Shown here: positions 59,975 through 64,000 of the stretch, piece by piece | Layout of the letters: each line of letters starts with the position of its first letter | Position numbering within the stretch: the first letter of the stretch is position 1 | NCBI GenBank assembly: GCA_020636435.1 | Contig: JACJXX010000002.1 | Location: forward strand, 2,852,001-2,916,000 | Length of the DNA: 64,000 nt | Source: Lewinellaceae bacterium | GTDB taxonomy: Bacteria > Bacteroidota > Bacteroidia > Chitinophagales > Saprospiraceae | Direction of reading: 5' to 3' | Translations under genes and position numbers: made by a program | The notes under the pieces: model-generated | The model's database searches: none | What the model saw: only the letters and a program-made list of their open reading frames with translations | What the model was told of the DNA's origin: nothing

Positions 59975-62900
59975 ATGTTGCCAGTTAAAAACGAATATAA
60001 AAAATACCTGCTCTTAATACCGCTTCTGGCATTCAGCTTCAGCACGGCCAGCGGCCAGTACGACCTCGACCGCCCCAGCCTGGCCATCCGCGCAGAAGAC
60101 GGACTGCCCAACCATTACTTCCGGGGCCTGGCCATGGACGCCAATGGGTTCATTTGGGCAGGAAGCTATGACGGCCTGGCCCGGTTTGACGGCCGCCGCA
60201 TCAAAACCTTTTTTCATCAGGCCGATGACTCCAGCGGCCTGGCCCATAGCGCCATAGCCAGCCTGGCGGCAACTCCGGATGACGGCAACGTGTGGGTGGG
60301 CACCTATGGAGGCCTGAGCGTCTATGACGCGGTGTCGGGCAGGTTCCATTCCTATTACCAGGACGCTACCGACTCTACCGCTTTGCGCAGCAATTTCATC
60401 GATTGGGTTTATGCCGACCGGCAGGGCGGCGTTTGGGTGGCCTCCGGAAGCGAAGTGCTTACCCATTACAAACCGGCAACCGATGGCTTCGCTCATTACC
60501 ACCCCAAGGCCGCCAACGCCGGACAAAAAGAAAGGATACGATCCATCTGCCAGAGCCAGAGCAACGACTCTTTGTTGTGGATCGGCACCAACTTGCGCCT
60601 TTTCAGCTTCAACAAGTACGGCCTACAGTTCCATTATGAACCTCCCGGGCTGGGAGAGCTGGAACAGGTTTTCGCTTATTCGGATGGATATTTATACCTG
60701 GTGGACCGGGCGGGCCAACTCAGTGTTTACGACCCGGCGAAACACCAGGCCATTCGGAAGCTGGAGCTTAAAAAGGGCTGGAACGTTCACCAGATTCACC
60801 GAAAGGCTGAAAGCGCCTTATGGCTGAGTTGCAACCGGGGGGTAGCTGTGTTGGATACCAGAAGTTTCCGGGTCGAATACTCCTGGGAGAATAACCCGGA
60901 AAGCAAAAAAACATACGAAATCGATTTTGTTGACCCCAGCGGGCGCCTGTGGTCGGCCAGCGCCGCCGGGTTGCAGGTATTCGACCCCCTGGCCACCCAA
61001 TTCCGAAATTACGTTTACGAAACATCCGGAGCGGTTCATCCCTACATCACTCAAAAAGTAGCGGAAAGCCCCGACGGGCAATTCCTTTATTTGAACGTCA
61101 ACGCGGGGGAGGGTATTTATCGTTTCGGCCGGCAAAGCCAGGAGTGGCGGCTTATCCCTAAACCTGAGGATTACGGCGCCCCGCTCTTTTACGGCAAAGA
61201 CCTCGCTTTTTTGAAGAACGGCCAACTGCTCATACTGGAAGGCAGCGAGGTATTTGCTTTATCGCCAGACGGCCAAACCATGGCAAGCCACCCTCTCAAC
61301 GCTAAATTGCCTGAAGAAAACAACTGGCTGAACTTTTATGCCGACAGCATGGGCTATTTGTGGCTGGGCGGCGGGCATGCCGGGGTGTTTAGGATAAACC
61401 TGGCAGGAGGAGAAGTAAAGCCATTAGGCGAGTTGTTTCCCGCCTGCGACCAGCCGCGTTTCCGCTATGCTTTTTATGAAGATAGCCGGCATAATATCTG
61501 GATCAACAATTGCAACGGTTTTGGAGTTTACTCTTTCGAACAGGACACCTTTTACCTGTTCCCCTATTCCCAAGACGGCCCCAATGACAATACCTTTAAA
61601 AAGGTCAAAGATTTTGCAGAATCCGGGGATGGCCTGCTGTGGGTAAGCAATGAAGAGGAAGGCGAACTGGGCAGGGTGAGGCTGGACCACCCGGAGCAGG
61701 GCCTGTACGAAAAATTCTCTATGTGGGATCGGGTAAAGGCCGGGGCTATTCCCATCGACAAAGGCGTTGTGCGGGACGCCCTGGCTATGACTAAATTGAC
61801 GGTTGACGCCGGGAATAATCTCTGGGGCATCAGCCCGGAAGGGGTGGTAAAACTCAAACCGGATCTCAGCGGTTTGGAGATTTACAATGAACTGGACGGC
61901 CTGCTGTGGCTGGATGAGGAACTGAAGGTCATTACCGCCAACCAGTTGGAGCGGCTGTCTTCCGGAGAATTGATTGTAGGCTTCCGCAAGGGCATAAGTA
62001 TCTTCGACCCGCAGCAACTGCAGGGCAGCCGGGAACGGCCCCGCCCCTACCTCACCTCTTTTAAAGTATACAACAACGAATGGAAGGCAGACTCCAGTTT
62101 ATTTTACACGAAACGCATCCCGCTGGGCCATAAAGAGAATTACTTTTCCTTCGAATTCTCGGCGGTCGGGTATACCCATCCGGAAAAATACCAGTACCAA
62201 TACAAGCTGGAGGGAGTCGATGAGGATTGGATTCTTGCCGGGCAGCGCAATTATGCCGCCTACACCAACGTGCCTGGTGGCGATTACATCTTTTTGGTGA
62301 AGGTGGCCAACAGCGACGGCATTTGGAATGAAGAACCGGCAAAAGTAAGGCTGTCCGTCGCCACTCCCTGGTGGCGGCAGCTTTGGTTCCGGGGCGGCCT
62401 CTTGCTTTTGTTCTTCGCCGGGGCCTACGCGTTTTACCGCTATCGCCTGGGCCAGGTCCAAAAAGCGGAACGGCTCAAATCCGAATTCGAAAAAAAGGTG
62501 GCCAACCTGGAACTCACTGCCCTGCGCGCGCAAATGAACCCGCACTTCCTATTCAACTGCCTCAATTCCATCGACCACTACATCATCAAAAATGAAACCA
62601 GGAAGGCCTCTGAATACCTCAACAGCTTCTCCCGGCTCATCCGCCTGATCCTCCAGAATTCCCGCTCCAACTATGTCAACCTCAAAGACGAGCTGGAAAC
62701 CCTCACCTTGTATATGGAAATGGAAAGCCTCCGCTTCAGCCACCGCTTCGATTATGAAGTGCAGGTGCAACCGGGGTTGCCGCTGAACGAGATCGAAATC
62801 CCTCCCATGCTCATACAGCCATACGTGGAAAACGCCATCTGGCACGGCCTGATGCTCAAAACAGGCAAAGGGACAGTCAGATTGGGCGTCTCAAAAGAAA

Positions 62901-63133
62901 ACGGCATTTTAAAATGTACCATACAGGATGACGGCATAGGCCGCCAAAAAGCAGGGGAGCTGAAAAGGCCCTCCCGGTCCGGGAAAAAATCCATGGGCAT
63001 GAGCATTACCAAAGACCGGATAGAGACCATCAATAAGATTTACGAGACGAATACAACTGTTAAAATTATTGACCTGGTTGATGACAACGGGAAAGCCGCC
63101 GGCACCAAAGTCGAATTGATGATCCCGGTTTGA
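59975..63133 (+). CDS. Propeller-type LytS/YehU-like sensor histidine kinase
   Basis: 1052 residues. Signal/anchor helix (11-27), two-component propeller repeats from 35 to about 690 (LAMDANGFIWAGSYDGLARFDG, then WVGTYGGLSVYD), Y_Y_Y domain (about 700-790, YQYQYKLEGVDEDWI), transmembrane helix near 805-825, coiled coil, then His_kinase domain with QMNPHFLFNCLNSID (H857) and an HATPase (PPMLIQPYVENAIWHG, then DDGIG). It lacks a receiver. The cognate LytTR-type regulator is not seen in the window. It senses a periplasmic signal through the propeller. Confidence 0.95.
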   Translation: MLPVKNEYKKYLLLIPLLAFSFSTASGQYDLDRPSLAIRAEDGLPNHYFRGLAMDANGFIWAGSYDGLARFDGRRIKTFFHQADDSSGLAHSAIASLAATPDDGNVWVGTYGGLSVYDAVSGRFHSYYQDATDSTALRSNFIDWVYADRQGGVWVASGSEVLTHYKPATDGFAHYHPKAANAGQKERIRSICQSQSNDSLLWIGTNLRLFSFNKYGLQFHYEPPGLGELEQVFAYSDGYLYLVDRAGQLSVYDPAKHQAIRKLELKKGWNVHQIHRKAESALWLSCNRGVAVLDTRSFRVEYSWENNPESKKTYEIDFVDPSGRLWSASAAGLQVFDPLATQFRNYVYETSGAVHPYITQKVAESPDGQFLYLNVNAGEGIYRFGRQSQEWRLIPKPEDYGAPLFYGKDLAFLKNGQLLILEGSEVFALSPDGQTMASHPLNAKLPEENNWLNFYADSMGYLWLGGGHAGVFRINLAGGEVKPLGELFPACDQPRFRYAFYEDSRHNIWINNCNGFGVYSFEQDTFYLFPYSQDGPNDNTFKKVKDFAESGDGLLWVSNEEEGELGRVRLDHPEQGLYEKFSMWDRVKAGAIPIDKGVVRDALAMTKLTVDAGNNLWGISPEGVVKLKPDLSGLEIYNELDGLLWLDEELKVITANQLERLSSGELIVGFRKGISIFDPQQLQGSRERPRPYLTSFKVYNNEWKADSSLFYTKRIPLGHKENYFSFEFSAVGYTHPEKYQYQYKLEGVDEDWILAGQRNYAAYTNVPGGDYIFLVKVANSDGIWNEEPAKVRLSVATPWWRQLWFRGGLLLLFFAGAYAFYRYRLGQVQKAERLKSEFEKKVANLELTALRAQMNPHFLFNCLNSIDHYIIKNETRKASEYLNSFSRLIRLILQNSRSNYVNLKDELETLTLYMEMESLRFSHRFDYEVQVQPGLPLNEIEIPPMLIQPYVENAIWHGLMLKTGKGTVRLGVSKENGILKCTIQDDGIGRQKAGELKRPSRSGKKSMGMSITKDRIETINKIYETNTTVKIIDLVDDNGKAAGTKVELMIPV

Positions 63134-63155
63134 CCTTTTTCCAAAAAACAAAAAG

Positions 63156-63163
63156 TACCTTTG
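63156..63163 (+). promoter_or_regulatory. Candidate -7 element before the lactonase gene
   Basis: TACCTTTG fits TAnnTTTG; the nearest TTG is 23 bp upstream, longer than the usual 19-20. The start codon follows 17 bp later. Confidence 0.3.
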
Positions 63164-63179
63164 GCAAAAACCTCCTCCA

Positions 63180-64000
63180 ATGGCAAACCATAGCCTATTG
63201 TCCTTTTTCACCCTCATGGCCGCCCTGCTGCTGAGCGCGTGCGGCGAACCAGAAAAAACTCCGGAAACAACTATGGACATACTGGCGGGCACCTACACGC
63301 AGGGGCAAAGCGAAGGCATTTACCGGCTGAAATTCAACCCCGGCACGGGCGCACTGAGCAATGAAGGCCTGGTGGCAAAAACGGAGCAGCCTTCCTTTCT
63401 GCTTGTCTCCAAAGAGCAGAATACGGTGTATGCCGTCCATGAAACCGCAACCTTCAACGGGCAACCCGGCGGCGGCGTCAGCGCTTTCAAATGGGATGAA
63501 AGCCGGGAGAAGCTGTCTGTTATCAACAGCCGGAATACCGGGGGGGCACACCCCTGCTACCTCAGCGCAAACGGCCGTTTTCTGAGCGTGGCCAACTATT
63601 CCGGTGGCAACGTCGCCATTTTCAAGCTCGGTGAAAACGGAGGTTTGGAGGACGGCCCACAGATGCGCCAGCACGAGGGCAGCGGCCCCAATGCCGCGCG
63701 CCAGGAAGGCCCTCACGCCCACTGCTCCGCCTGGAGGCCGGACAACCGGTACCTGTACGTCGCCGACCTGGGTATTGACGAGGTCGTTGCCTATCCGTTC
63801 GACAGCTCAAATGGCACACTGGGAGAAAGGGCAACCGCCCTCAAAGCAACCCCGGGCAGCGGCCCCCGCCTGCTCGCTTTCCACCCAACCGAACCACTGG
63901 CTTTTTTGGTGAACGAACTGGCAAACACGGTAGCATCCGTGTCCTATCGGCCCGACAGCCCGGAATTTACCCCCATCCAGGAAGAAAGCACCCTGCCTGC
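63180..64000 (+). CDS. Lactonase-family beta-propeller lipoprotein, cut by window edge
   Basis: 273 codons are visible from the ATG at 63180; the 3' end is missing. Lipoprotein signal LLLSAC (Cys about 21). Propeller repeats ILAGTYTQGQSEGIYRL near 33-49, PSFLLVSKEQNTVYAVHE near 72, HPCYLSANGRFLSVANYSGGNV near 125-146 and GPHAHCSAWRPDNRYLYVADLG near 178-199 are those of the YbhE/lactonase (6-phosphogluconolactonase-like) family. A lipoprotein of this family would act in the envelope rather than in the pentose phosphate path. It starts 46 bp after the kinase gene. Confidence 0.9.
   Translation, partial: MANHSLLSFFTLMAALLLSACGEPEKTPETTMDILAGTYTQGQSEGIYRLKFNPGTGALSNEGLVAKTEQPSFLLVSKEQNTVYAVHETATFNGQPGGGVSAFKWDESREKLSVINSRNTGGAHPCYLSANGRFLSVANYSGGNVAIFKLGENGGLEDGPQMRQHEGSGPNAARQEGPHAHCSAWRPDNRYLYVADLGIDEVVAYPFDSSNGTLGERATALKATPGSGPRLLAFHPTEPLAFLVNELANTVASVSYRPDSPEFTPIQEESTLP

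Overview
The window looks like chromosome of a Bacteroidota bacterium, most likely from the Saprospiria (Lewinella/Phaeodactylibacter-like). This is inferred from type IX secretion (T9SS) tail signals, SprB-type repeats, a hybrid two-component system (HTCS), 'PNP' sorting motifs, moderately GC-rich coding sequence and several promoters of the Bacteroidota form TTG-N19/20-TAnnTTTG. No rRNA or marker gene fixes the species.

Layout. 1-11.1 kb: a membrane-anchored amidohydrolase cut by the left edge, a DUF1080 secreted protein, a gluconate-type permease and IlvD/Edd dehydratase pair for sugar acids, and a giant alpha-2-macroglobulin lipoprotein. 11.3-12 kb: a LON-substrate-domain protein. 12-27.6 kb is accessory DNA: a decayed tyrosine recombinase, a remnant of a TIR-like (Thoeris ThsB type) gene, a secreted orphan, an HTCS regulator, then what I read as an integron-type gene-cassette array without its integrase. 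Three attC-like sites in one orientation separate a DUF4258/DUF2283 pair, an IS91 remnant, an XRE/SymE/Rpn cassette and a broken cyclase gene; a fourth, longer candidate precedes an SRPBCC gene. In two cassettes the start heptamer is the exact reverse complement of that cassette's own R'' box, which is the expected signature of integron cassettes. The array has been invaded by IS91-family elements with linked tyrosine recombinases, an IS1182-like remnant and two related 157-bp MITEs flanked by CTAG.

27.6-34.5 kb: a complete SUF iron-sulfur assembly operon on the minus strand (sufB-C-D-S-E-T and an Rrf2 regulator with three cysteines), interrupted by a 190-bp MITE and small tandem repeats. 34.7-44.2 kb: a DUF4143 ATPase, two tRNA-Leu genes (CAG and CAA anticodons), a 1.8k-residue T9SS metalloprotease with SprB repeats, and the site-2 protease RseP. 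44.3-53.7 kb: rsmE, DUF4159, PspC, MltA, a methyltransferase, a YeeE/YedE pair, an operon of flavin reductase, M20 peptidase and P-loop protein, and an isoaspartyl peptidase. 53.9-64 kb: a secreted thioredoxin, malic enzyme (MaeB), a HmuY-like T9SS protein, a ThuA protein, a propeller-type LytS histidine kinase and a lactonase cut by the right edge.

Intergenic spaces are unusually rich in perfect terminal-inverted-repeat elements of about 100-190 bp and in short tandem repeats, so much of the small-scale structure is repetitive DNA rather than genes.
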